Part shown: piece by piece, positions 1 to 5,395 of the stretch | Layout: each line of letters begins with the position of its first letter | Numbering within the stretch: position 1 is the first letter of the stretch | NCBI RefSeq assembly: GCF_002423035.1 | Contig: NZ_DIUM01000011.1 | Span: 1-13,459 of the forward strand | DNA length: 13,459 nucleotides | Direction of reading: 5' to 3' | Origin: Thiocapsa sp. UBA6158 | GTDB lineage: Bacteria > Pseudomonadota > Gammaproteobacteria > Chromatiales > Chromatiaceae | Notes under the pieces: generated by a model | What the model was told of the DNA's origin: nothing | What the model saw: the letters and a program-made list of their open reading frames with translations, nothing else | Databases searched by the model: none | Program-made: the position numbers and the translations under genes

Positions 1-363
1 GTTGGAGATGCAGACCAGGGCGTCCGCGCAGTGGGCGTTGGCCATGTACTCGACCGAGTCCGCGATCACCTCGCGCGAGGGCAGCGAATAGAGCATGCCG
101 CCGTGACCCATGGCGATGCCGTCGTCGACCGCGATGGTGTTGAACTCCTTCGCCACGCCGCCGGCGGCCTCGATCTCGCGCGCGACCAGTTGGCCCAGAT
201 CCTTCAGATGGACATGGCCAGGGACGAACTGGGTGAAGGAGTTCACGACGGCGATGATCGGCTTGTCGAAATCCCCGTCCGTCATACCGGTGGCGCGCCA
301 GAGCGCGCGTGCGCCGGCCATGTTGCGTCCATGGGTGGTGGTGCGGGAGCGGTACTGGGGCAT
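1..363 (-). CDS. ilvD: Dihydroxy-acid dehydratase, N-terminal part (runs off left edge)
   Basis: IlvD dehydrates 2,3-dihydroxy-acids to 2-oxo-acids in the valine, leucine and isoleucine pathway, in the cytoplasm, using an Fe-S cluster. The 121 codons present begin MPQYRSRTTTHGRNMAG and continue with PGHVHLKDLG (about residues 48-57) and AVDDGIAMGHGGM (78-90, including metal-binding D80/D81). These stretches are nearly identical to the E. coli enzyme as I remember it. The fragment ends at CISN, one residue before the conserved Cys-Asp-Lys of the cluster and metal site, so about 80% of the gene lies outside the window. The ATG at 361-363 fits the family start exactly. The ribosome site is weak (AGG about 9 bases upstream). 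The open frame on the opposite strand here is a shadow. Confidence 0.96.
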   Translation of the reverse strand, partial: MPQYRSRTTTHGRNMAGARALWRATGMTDGDFDKPIIAVVNSFTQFVPGHVHLKDLGQLVAREIEAAGGVAKEFNTIAVDDGIAMGHGGMLYSLPSREVIADSVEYMANAHCADALVCISN

Positions 364-514
364 GTGAGGCTACCTGGGCGGGGAGGATCGGATCCGCCAA
401 GTATACCCGGCTGAAACGCGCTCGGTAGGGCATGGCGGGTTCGGAGTTTGGGTTTGGCGGCGTGCGGCAACTGATCCCGGCAGGGGCGCGTTTCAGGATA
501 TTTGATTCATCATC

Positions 515-602
515 TTGAACCGCGTCCCCGCCGGGGTCGAGGGAGAATGCGAGCTTAAGATCTGCCGCAACCCGCACGTGCGGGCACGAGGACGCGGTTC
601 AA
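515..602. repeat. Inverted-repeat element A (88 bp)
   Basis: The ends are a perfect 12-bp inverted repeat, TTGAACCGCGTC at 515-526 and GACGCGGTTCAA at 591-602. Inside is a 14-bp perfect palindrome, CCCGCACGTGCGGG, at 571-584. It shares its AACCGCG ends and similar length with elements B, C and D. With C it also shares an inner TCGAGG about 20 bases from the left end and a CGCAYGTG near the right end. It resembles a small MITE-like or REP-like unit. No transposase gene is present here. Confidence 0.6.
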
Positions 603-704
603 CAACACTCCGTCTCGAGGACGTCGAGCTCGGCGATCAGCTCGGGCGCGTCGAGGCGATCGAGCAGGTCGCGGATGTCGTCGAGGTTGATTCATCGTGC
701 TCAT
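599..704 (-). pseudogene. Possible remnant of a small gene between elements A and B
   Basis: On the minus strand a short frame reads LDDIRDLLDRLDAPELIAEL and continues DVLETECC to a TGA at 599-601, which lies inside the end of element A. The peptide is leucine/aspartate rich and looks like genuine coding sequence. No start codon is in frame: the two ATGs at 702-704 and 693-695 are one base out of phase, so a single-base frameshift would be needed to give a protein of about 34 residues. I do not recognise the family. It could equally be the tail of a gene truncated by element B. Confidence 0.25.
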
Positions 705-707
705 CCG

Positions 708-798
708 CTTTAAACCGCGCCCGGTGCGGTATGCGTCATGTGGTGGATGGCTTGGCCGCGCCGGCTCCGACGACTGTCGGAGCCGGCGCGGTTTAAAG
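708..798. repeat. Inverted-repeat element B (91 bp) with a strong internal hairpin
   Basis: The ends form a perfect 14-bp inverted repeat, CTTTAAACCGCGCC at 708-721 and its complement at 785-798. The right half also folds alone into a perfect 16-bp stem with a GACT loop (756-771 with 776-791), followed by TTTAAAG. The right arm can therefore pair either with the far left end or with the local partner. There is no clear U-tract, so I do not call it an intrinsic terminator. Confidence 0.6.
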
Positions 799-816
799 TA
801 TTAAAAATCTTAATTT

Positions 817-902
817 CTAAACCGCGTCTCACTTGGATCGAGGATATCTCCGAAGCTAAACGAACAGTGAAAACGACGCATGTGGCTCTGGACGCGGTTT
901 AG
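817..902. repeat. Inverted-repeat element C (86 bp)
   Basis: Perfect 12-bp inverted-repeat ends, CTAAACCGCGTC at 817-828 and GACGCGGTTTAG at 891-902. It lies 18 AT-rich bases from element B. The right end supplies the TAA stop (899-901) of the cupin gene read on the minus strand. Confidence 0.6.
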
Positions 903-1363
903 TTGTCCTGCAGAACCCTGGTCGGCTGGCCGACGTTTCCCGCGTAGAAGACGATCAACTCCACCGGCTCGGTCCCTTCGTTGCGGCCCTGATGGACCTG
1001 ATCGACCAGCTCGATGATGGTGTCGCCGGCCTTGAGATGGAGCCTTTCGCCGGTATCGCTCACGACGGTCAGCTCGCCCTTGAGCATGACGCCCGCGTTG
1101 ATGACGGGATGCAGGTGCGGCGGCAGCTCCGCGCCGGGCGCGATGAGGTATTTGAGGATCGTCACCTCGGGTTGCCCGGTCCGATAGGCGGGCAGCGGGG
1201 TGCCGTTCCAGCTGGTGTGCGATTTGGCCAGGGGCTCGACCTGGACCCCGCTGATCTGATAGGCGAGCGCACCGTGACTGACCAGCACGGCGGATAATCC
1301 GGTCAACAGCAGGCCGAGTGTGCGAGGGCGTGACAGCAGGCCGAGTGTGCGAGGGCGTGACAT
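899..1363 (-). CDS. Secreted single-domain cupin protein
   Basis: A 154-residue protein with an N-terminal signal peptide (about residues 1-34, cleavage probably after GALA) and one small cupin beta-barrel. The first cupin motif is visible as PPHLHPVINAG (H83, H85), although the usual metal-ligand glutamate after it is not obvious. The second motif is GDTIIELVDQVHQGRN (H124, N128). These residues would normally bind a divalent metal, but the substrate cannot be told. The ATG at 1361-1363 is chosen because AAGGAG lies 6 bases upstream; the much longer upstream frame has no such support. A 27-bp tandem duplication doubles SRPRTLGLL in the signal peptide. The stop codon falls within element C. 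The gene is divergent from the hydrolase gene. Confidence 0.82.
   Translation of the reverse strand: MSRPRTLGLLSRPRTLGLLLTGLSAVLVSHGALAYQISGVQVEPLAKSHTSWNGTPLPAYRTGQPEVTILKYLIAPGAELPPHLHPVINAGVMLKGELTVVSDTGERLHLKAGDTIIELVDQVHQGRNEGTEPVELIVFYAGNVGQPTRVLQDN
1306..1359. repeat. 27-bp perfect tandem duplication in the cupin signal peptide
   Basis: Two adjacent identical 27-base copies, 1306-1332 and 1333-1359, each beginning ACAGCAGGCCGAG. In the protein this doubles nine residues (SRPRTLGLL) and adds a second arginine pair before the hydrophobic core. The perfect identity suggests a recent slippage event, or an assembly artefact. Confidence 0.85.
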
Positions 1364-1464
1364 GAAGACTCCTTGGGGATTCGGGTTCGGGCTTCTTAAG
1401 CCATACAGGCTCGAGGACGATCGCGGCGCCGACGATCCGGCCTCGGCGCCCCGACGCCTCGGCG

Positions 1465-1470
1465 TATAAT
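1465..1470 (+). promoter_or_regulatory. Possible -10 box for the hydrolase gene
   Basis: A perfect TATAAT sits in very GC-rich DNA in the divergent intergenic gap, 95 bases before the hydrolase start. No convincing -35 box is visible 16-18 bases upstream, so support is limited. Confidence 0.3.
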
Positions 1471-1565
1471 CGCGCAACACTGCAACGCATTCAAAACGGC
1501 CCGTGGCGGCGCCTGCCGACGACGGCCGCCCACCATCGACAATTCCAAGGCGGGGAGATATCACC

Positions 1566-2495
1566 ATGACCGGAGAGACCCTGGCAGCAGCCAAGCCTAA
1601 TCGCGATCGAAAGGGGCGGGGGATCCGTCTCGGCGAGGCCGTCGAGGCACCGCGTTCGCAGTTCACGAGCGCAGACGGCTGGCGGATCGCCTATTACGCC
1701 GACACCTCCGCCGGCGGGCGCCCGCTGGTGTTGGTCCACAGCATCAACGCCGCGCCGAGCAGCTACGAGGTCAAGCCGCTGTTCGAGCACTATCGCTCGC
1801 AGCGCACCGTCTACAGCCTGGATCTTCCGGGATTCGGCCAGTCCGAGCGTCGCACGGCGGGCTATACACCGGAGCTCTTTGCCGACGTGCTCAAGCAGTT
1901 TCTGGAGCAGGTCGTCGGGCAGCCCGCCGATGTCGTCGCCTTGTCGCTGAGTGCCGAATTCGCGGCACGCGCGATCGGCACCACGCCCGGCTCCGTCGCC
2001 TCGCTGGCGCTCATCGCACCGACCGGCTTCAGCAAGCGTGTTCCGCCCGGGCCGGGATTCGGCCGCATCGTGCACCCGATCCTGAAGACCCCCGGACTGA
2101 GTCAAGCCCTCTTCGATCTCGTCGCATCCAAGCGCAGCATCCGGCACTACCTCGGACAATCCTTCGTCGGCGAGCCGACCCGGGAGATCCTCGACTACGC
2201 CTACGCCACAGCGCATCAGCCGGGAGCACGACACGCCCCGCTGGTCTTTCTCTCCATGCAGCTCTTCACGCCCGCAGCGAGCGATCGGCTCTATTCCAAG
2301 CTCACGGATCTACCCGTGCTCGCCATCGCCGACCGCGACCCCTACATCGACTTTGAGCGGCTCGACGACTTCGTCGCCCGTCACCCGAATTGGTCCCGGC
2401 AACGGTTGGCACCGAACATGGGCCTACCGCAGTGGGAACGCTTGCCGGAGACCGTTGCGGCTCTGGATGCCTTCTGGTCGAAGTCGGGCGGATAG
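1566..2495 (+). CDS. Alpha/beta-hydrolase-fold protein with degraded catalytic motifs
   Basis: A 309-residue protein of the alpha/beta-hydrolase fold. Visible landmarks are strand 3 and the oxyanion region PLVLVHSINAAPSS (about 53-66, HS where HG is usual), SLDLPGFGQSERR (84-96) and the nucleophile elbow VVALSLSAEF (123-132, S127). The strand with the acid residue is VLAIADRDPYID (251-262), and the tail is LPQWERLPETV. The elbow is A-x-S-x-S instead of G-x-S-x-G. Where active enzymes have G-H before the LPQWE-like segment, this protein has N-M-G, so the catalytic histidine appears absent. It may be a weak or non-enzymatic family member. The ATG at 1566 has GGGGAG 8 bases upstream; an upstream in-frame start at 1503 lacks this. 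No signal peptide is seen, so it is probably cytoplasmic. Confidence 0.85.
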   Translation: MTGETLAAAKPNRDRKGRGIRLGEAVEAPRSQFTSADGWRIAYYADTSAGGRPLVLVHSINAAPSSYEVKPLFEHYRSQRTVYSLDLPGFGQSERRTAGYTPELFADVLKQFLEQVVGQPADVVALSLSAEFAARAIGTTPGSVASLALIAPTGFSKRVPPGPGFGRIVHPILKTPGLSQALFDLVASKRSIRHYLGQSFVGEPTREILDYAYATAHQPGARHAPLVFLSMQLFTPAASDRLYSKLTDLPVLAIADRDPYIDFERLDDFVARHPNWSRQRLAPNMGLPQWERLPETVAALDAFWSKSGG

Positions 2496-2555
2496 GGTAG
2501 GTTTGCACCGGCGACGACCCTTAGGAGCCGTTCAATAATAAGTGATCCATCTTAG

Positions 2556-2580
2556 CCCCTCTCCCCTCGCGGGAGAGGGG
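2556..2580. repeat. CCCTCTCCC-type hairpin downstream of the hydrolase gene
   Basis: A perfect 10-bp stem, CCCCTCTCCC with GGGAGAGGGG, and a 5-base loop, followed by a further GGGGAGAGGGGG. From general knowledge, this kind of repeat is common between genes in many proteobacteria. It may help end transcription of the hydrolase gene, though no T-run follows. Confidence 0.45.
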
Positions 2581-2676
2581 TTGGGGAGAGGGGGAGTGAA
2601 GAACCAGAATGGCTCAGTTGTTTCTGAACCGTTACTTAGTGACGATTCAGAGACGAGGTGGACGAATTGATGCGCG

Positions 2677-2729
2677 CGTAGGATGGGTAGAGCGTCAGCG
2701 AAACCCATCCTACGTGTTTCGGTTTTTTT
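2677..2729 (+). terminator. Hairpin repeat with downstream T-run, possible terminator
   Basis: A perfect 12-bp stem, CGTAGGATGGGT (2677-2688) with ACCCATCCTACG (2703-2714), and a 14-base loop. Seven Ts follow at 2723-2729. The GTAGGATGGGT...ACCCATCC motif is, from general knowledge, a widespread intergenic repeat. The 8-base gap between stem and T-run makes it a weak intrinsic terminator at best. Confidence 0.4.
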
Positions 2730-2742
2730 GATTGTTTCTGAT

Positions 2743-2808
2743 CTGTCGGCCGAAGCCCGCGTGGAGGGAAAGCGCCTGCACCCTTTCGCTGCAGACATCA
2801 CTCCGTAG
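2743..2808 (+). pseudogene. Remnant of a yhaV-type toxin gene (C-terminal 21 codons)
   Basis: Reads LSAEARVEGKRLHPFAADIT then P and a TAG stop at 2806-2808. The intact YhaV downstream ends LLAEARVEGQRLQRFAADMT then A and stop, so this is the 3' tail of a second copy whose body is gone. No start codon or ribosome site precedes it. Unrelated hairpin DNA lies directly upstream. It is almost certainly not expressed as a toxin. Confidence 0.75.
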
Positions 2809-2890
2809 GGTTCTGGAGACCGCGTGTGATCGGATCACAGAAGGCCATGTTCACGACCAGGCAGATCCCTTCCGCCCACAGTATCCGGCC
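2743..2890 (+). repeat. Left copy of the ~148-bp direct repeat (decayed yhaV end plus flank)
   Basis: Aligns without gaps to 4933-5080 with 23 mismatches by hand count, about 84% identity. It covers the last 21 codons plus stop of yhaV and 82 bases beyond. Similarity stops abruptly at 2743. Together the two copies bracket both toxin-antitoxin modules. Confidence 0.85.
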
Positions 2891-3032
2891 CAGACAGTCG
2901 ATCGGCCATGCGTCCTGTCGCACGGCCGAGGCGCGTGCTCGCTGTTCCGGGGGCGCGAAAAGAGCTCAGACCCTTTTGGCCCGACCAAGAAAGCTCGGTC
3001 GAGTCGATGGGGGCGCGAGGAAGGGCATCGGA

Positions 3033-3446
3033 TCATCCAAACGGGCACTCGACACGCAGGCCGGGGATCTGTTTGAAGTCATCCCGATTGCTGGTCAGCA
3101 CCGCAAACCCATGGGCAATGCCCGTCGCGGCGATCTGCAGCTCATGAACGCGGCCCTTCATCTGGCCGCGCGGTCGCAGGAAATGGGCATAGAGTTCCGC
3201 GTAGACCCTCGCGACCGCCTCCGTGAAGTCCAGCACAGGCATGTTCCCGATCAGTCCCTCGACGAAGGCCGCGCGTTGCACACGCTGGGTCGGAGTGGCT
3301 GCCAAATGGACCCCGGCCAAGAGTTCCGAGACGCTGATGGCGGCGATGTAGCCCTCGCCGTAGTGCGCAAAATCCGCCAGGTGCTCCAGCGCGAAGCGCC
3401 CGTCCTGCGCATCGATGAAAACATTGGTATCGATCACGAGTCCCAT
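3033..3446 (-). CDS. vapC: PIN-domain toxin of a VapBC-type module
   Basis: A 137-residue PIN-domain ribonuclease, the toxin of a type II toxin-antitoxin pair; such toxins cut specific RNAs, often tRNA or rRNA. The fold is clear from MGLVIDTNVFID at the start (D6), AAISVSELLAG (E41), VHELQIAATGIAHGFAVLTSN (about 100-120) and NRDDF (D122/D123). At the third acidic position this protein has E102 where many PIN toxins have Asp, which still suits metal binding. Length is typical of the family. The start codon overlaps the 3' end of the antitoxin gene by 13 bases, which implies co-translation. The antitoxin gene lies upstream, the usual VapBC order. Which RNA it cleaves cannot be told from the sequence. 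Confidence 0.92.
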   Translation of the reverse strand: MGLVIDTNVFIDAQDGRFALEHLADFAHYGEGYIAAISVSELLAGVHLAATPTQRVQRAAFVEGLIGNMPVLDFTEAVARVYAELYAHFLRPRGQMKGRVHELQIAATGIAHGFAVLTSNRDDFKQIPGLRVECPFG

Positions 3447-3718
3447 GGCGTGTCCGGAAGATCTCCCGCCCGGCGGATGAGTGTCAGATCGTCAGCCATG
3501 GCTCGGTCGTCCGCATCCAGCTTGGGCAGGGATGCCAGCAACTCGCCGAGTCGGGAAATGGGGTAGCCGGCCTTCGCCGGCGGACTCAGCTCGGCGACCG
3601 TCTGACTGCCCTTGGTGATGGCCAGCCTTCGGCCCGTCAGCCGCACCCGGTCGATCACGACCGAGAGATTACGCACCAGCTCTGTCGTCGTGACACTTTC
3701 CTTGAGGTCGAATCGCAT
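3434..3718 (-). CDS. vapB: Phd/YefM-like antitoxin partner of the PIN toxin
   Basis: A 94-residue protein whose first half has the Phd/YefM antitoxin pattern: VTTTELVRNLSVVIDRVR (about 9-26), then RLAITKGSQTVAELSPPAK (31-49), the small dimeric DNA-binding fold. The second half (LGELLASLPKLDADDRAMADDL) is acidic and probably forms the toxin-binding tail. It lies just upstream of the PIN toxin gene and overlaps it by 13 bases, so the pair forms one transcript. Such antitoxins usually repress their own promoter. No strong ribosome site is visible before the ATG at 3716-3718. The symbol is by role; the family is Phd/YefM rather than AbrB-type VapB. Confidence 0.87.
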   Translation of the reverse strand: MRFDLKESVTTTELVRNLSVVIDRVRLTGRRLAITKGSQTVAELSPPAKAGYPISRLGELLASLPKLDADDRAMADDLTLIRRAGDLPDTPWDS

Positions 3719-4165
3719 AGTGCCGCCGGGGCCGGATCAGGCCGTTCGGGTTCGTCGAAGAATCTGCATTGTGCGAATAATATGTATTTTCCGCAAGGCC
3801 AACAGGCGCGCTTGATACCGAGCCGCTTCATGCGCTCCCAAAGGTTCTGGTTTGCCCGCGATTTTGCTCGGTTCTCGTTGTCGTCATCGACCGCGATCAC
3901 GACAACGACTGGATTCGGTGCTCGACTTCGGTGATTTCCGAGAAAGCCCGTCTCTGGCGAGACCGAAAGAAGCCACCTCGCCGTAGGCGCGTGGTTTGCC
4001 CGCGCAAATCATGGCCTGAAGCCCGCCGATGGTGGGATCGGCGAGGGCGGGCGCGGTCGGCGACCGGGTCACGGTCGATGTGGCCGAAGGCAATGCATCC
4101 GCATTGTCTCGGCAAGGGCGCTGCATTACCATTCAGGGTAACCACCTCTTTAACCGACAAGCGAC
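3719..4165. other. 447-bp stretch between two divergent antitoxin genes, no recognised gene
   Basis: It should hold the promoters of both toxin-antitoxin operons. On the minus strand one frame reads PNPVVVVIAVDDDNENRAK and then NLWERMKRLGIKRACW (roughly 3800-3915). It looks more protein-like than random sequence and faintly recalls the end of a helix-turn-helix or transposase-like protein, but I cannot name it. No good start or ribosome site goes with it. The segment to its right on the same strand is open in two frames without a recognisable motif. I read this as possible gene decay. Confidence 0.3.
4104..4132 (+). promoter_or_regulatory. Possible sigma-70 promoter of prlF-yhaV with overlapping inverted repeat
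   Basis: TTGTCT (4104-4109) and TACCAT (4127-4132) are 17 bases apart and each match 4 of 6 consensus bases. A perfect 6-bp inverted repeat CAATGC/GCATTG (4091-4106) overlaps the -35 box. The short palindrome GGTAACC lies at 4137-4143, near the expected transcription start. Both are possible operators for the PrlF-YhaV complex, which generally autorepresses. Confidence 0.3.
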
Positions 4166-4495
4166 ATGCCCGCCACCCTCGAAGTCGAATCCACGCTGAC
4201 CGACCGCTACCAGACCACGGTGCCGGAGACCGTGCGTCGTGCCCTGCGTCTCGGCAAGCGAGACAAGATCCACTACAGCATCCGCCCCGGCGGCGAGGTG
4301 GTGCTGACCCGCGCTTCAGGCCCCAAGGGCGATGATCCGGTCCTCGAACAGTTCCTGGGATTCCTGGCACGCGACATTGCCGCCCACCCCGAGCGCCTGC
4401 AGGCCGTGGATGCTGGCTTCGTTCAGCGCTTGCAAGCCCTGGTCGGCAACATCAACGTCGATCTCGATGCTGCCTTGTCGGCAGACGATGAATGA
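4166..4495 (+). CDS. prlF: PrlF-type antitoxin (SpoVT/AbrB fold)
   Basis: A 109-residue antitoxin that neutralises YhaV and binds its own promoter as a toxin-antitoxin complex. The N-terminal swapped-hairpin AbrB-like domain is visible as STLTDRYQTTVPETVRRALRLGKRDKIHY (pieces across residues 9-37) and GGEVVLTRA (42-50). The C-terminal half is helical, DPVLEQFLGFLARDIAAHP then RLQALVGNINVDL, as expected for PrlF (SohA), and length matches that family. The ATG at 4166 has only a weak ribosome site. The gene overlaps yhaV by 4 bases (ATGA), so translation is coupled. Identification relies partly on the toxin next to it. Confidence 0.88.
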   Translation: MPATLEVESTLTDRYQTTVPETVRRALRLGKRDKIHYSIRPGGEVVLTRASGPKGDDPVLEQFLGFLARDIAAHPERLQAVDAGFVQRLQALVGNINVDLDAALSADDE

Positions 4496-4998
4496 GTGCG
4501 GACAAGCCCCCGCACCTGGTCATTCATGGCTGGACGGTCTTCGCGCATCCGCTATTCCTCAGTCAGATTGACGCGCTAGCGCGCCAGGTCGAGTCCATCA
4601 AGCCGAAGGACCCGGTCGGCTACGCGAAGAAGAACGCCAGCAAACGGCTTGCGGCCATCACCAGATTGGCGTTCGACGTCATCCCGCAAGATCCGGCGCG
4701 GCCGGAGTACCGACAAGGCGACACCCTTGGCGAGGATCACAGACACTGGTTCCGGGCCAAGTTCTTCCAGCAGTATCGGCTGTTCTTCCGCTACCACGCT
4801 CAAGCCAAGGTCATCGTGTTTGCGTGGGTCAACGACGAGGACACCAAGCGCGCCTATGATCGCAGTGACGACGCCTACCGGGTGTTCCGACAGATGCTGG
4901 AAAGCGGCCAACCGCCGGAGGACTGGGGTCAACTGCTGGCCGAGGCCCGCGTGGAGGGGCAGCGCCTGCAACGTTTCGCTGCAGACATGACTGCGTAG
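4492..4998 (+). CDS. yhaV: YhaV toxin, RelE-superfamily ribosome-dependent mRNA interferase
   Basis: A 168-residue toxin; the E. coli relative is a ribosome-dependent mRNA endonuclease. Segments matching YhaV are IHGWTVFAHPLFLSQIDAL (11-29), KDPVGYAKKNASKRLAAI (39-56), PEYRQGDTLG (71-80), WFRAKFFQQYRLFFRYH (86-102), VIVFAWVNDEDTKRAY (107-122) and DDAYRVFRQMLESGQPPEDW (126-145). E. coli YhaV has the same motif order and is about 154 residues; the extra length here is at both ends. Its start lies in the ATGA overlapping prlF. The last 21 codons and the flank beyond recur as a decayed copy at 2743-2890. The gene looks intact. Confidence 0.94.
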   Translation: MSADKPPHLVIHGWTVFAHPLFLSQIDALARQVESIKPKDPVGYAKKNASKRLAAITRLAFDVIPQDPARPEYRQGDTLGEDHRHWFRAKFFQQYRLFFRYHAQAKVIVFAWVNDEDTKRAYDRSDDAYRVFRQMLESGQPPEDWGQLLAEARVEGQRLQRFAADMTA

Positions 4999-5080
4999 GG
5001 TTCTGGAGACCGCTTGTGGTCGGATCGCAGAGGGCCATGTTCACAGCCATGTCGATCCCGTCCGCCCAGGGTATTCGACC
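4933..5080 (+). repeat. Right copy of the ~148-bp direct repeat (yhaV 3' end plus flank)
   Basis: Same orientation as 2743-2890 and about 84% identical. The similarity continues 82 bases past the yhaV stop codon, so the duplicated unit is genomic DNA rather than just the gene. Confidence 0.85.
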
Positions 5081-5089
5081 TCGGGGTAC

Positions 5090-5177
5090 GCCGACTTCAG
5101 TCGGCAACTGGGGGAGACCTGGGGGAAGGCGGACTTCAGTCCGCCGAGTGGGTGTGCTCGGGCGACTGAAGTCGCCC
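5090..5177. repeat. Three small hairpins sharing a GACT/AGTC core
   Basis: GCCGACT-TC-AGTCGGC (5090-5105), GGCGGACT-TC-AGTCCGCC (5128-5145) and GGGCGACT-GA-AGTCGCCC (5160-5177). Each is a perfect 7-8-bp stem with a 2-base centre. The third has the inverted centre, so it points the other way. The outer base pairs differ while pairing is kept, as in REP-like palindromes. They lie between yhaV and the pilX 3' end and could limit read-through between these convergent genes. Confidence 0.6.
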
Positions 5178-5183
5178 GTCCCC

Positions 5184-5262
5184 GGTTTGCATGGATCCCG
5201 TGGACCCCACGGTACCGGGCCGGACTTTCTGGAATGTCGCAAGGAAAGACCTGACCCCGACG
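5184..5262 (+). repeat. 79-bp direct repeat, copy 1
   Basis: Starts GGTTTGCATGG and ends CTGACCCCGACGC; 75 of 79 bases match copy 2 at 5317-5395. It contains a hairpin CCGTGG-ACC-CCACGG (5198-5212). The AAAGACCTGACCCC near its end recalls sequences often seen beside REP-associated tyrosine transposase genes in Gammaproteobacteria. That link is from memory and untested. Confidence 0.7.
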
Positions 5263-5316
5263 CACCTCCTCAGTCCGACGCCCCTCGATGCTTCTGGATG
5301 CTGCGCGATGCTGCGC

Positions 5317-5395
5317 GGTTTGCATGAATCCCGTGGACCCCACGGTACCGGGCCGGACGTTCTGGAATGTCACAAGGAAAGACCTGACCCCGATG
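5317..5395 (+). repeat. 79-bp direct repeat, copy 2
   Basis: Four mismatches to copy 1. Each copy adjoins tandem GATGCTGCGC decamers, two at 5297-5316 before this copy and about two at 5392-5410 overlapping its end. The whole composite therefore has a period of about 133 bases. Confidence 0.7.

Noticed and set aside
31..414. Long plus-strand open frame over the left edge
   Set aside because: It is antisense to ilvD, which matches a known protein almost residue by residue; the plus frame shows no motif.
756..798. Intrinsic terminator in element B
   Set aside because: The 16-bp stem is very strong, but only TTTAAAG follows, with no proper U-run; the hairpin is better explained as part of the element.
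515..902. The three inverted-repeat elements as integron attC sites with small cassettes
   Set aside because: Size, folding and position after stop codons are suggestive. The ends do not match RYYYAAC/GTTRRRY, pairing is too perfect and symmetric, and no integrase is present.
1491..2234. 247-codon minus-strand open frame
   Set aside because: Antisense shadow of the alpha/beta-hydrolase gene in GC-rich DNA; no domain recognised.
2826..3566. 246-codon plus-strand open frame
   Set aside because: Antisense to the PIN toxin and its antitoxin, which are clearly recognisable on the minus strand.
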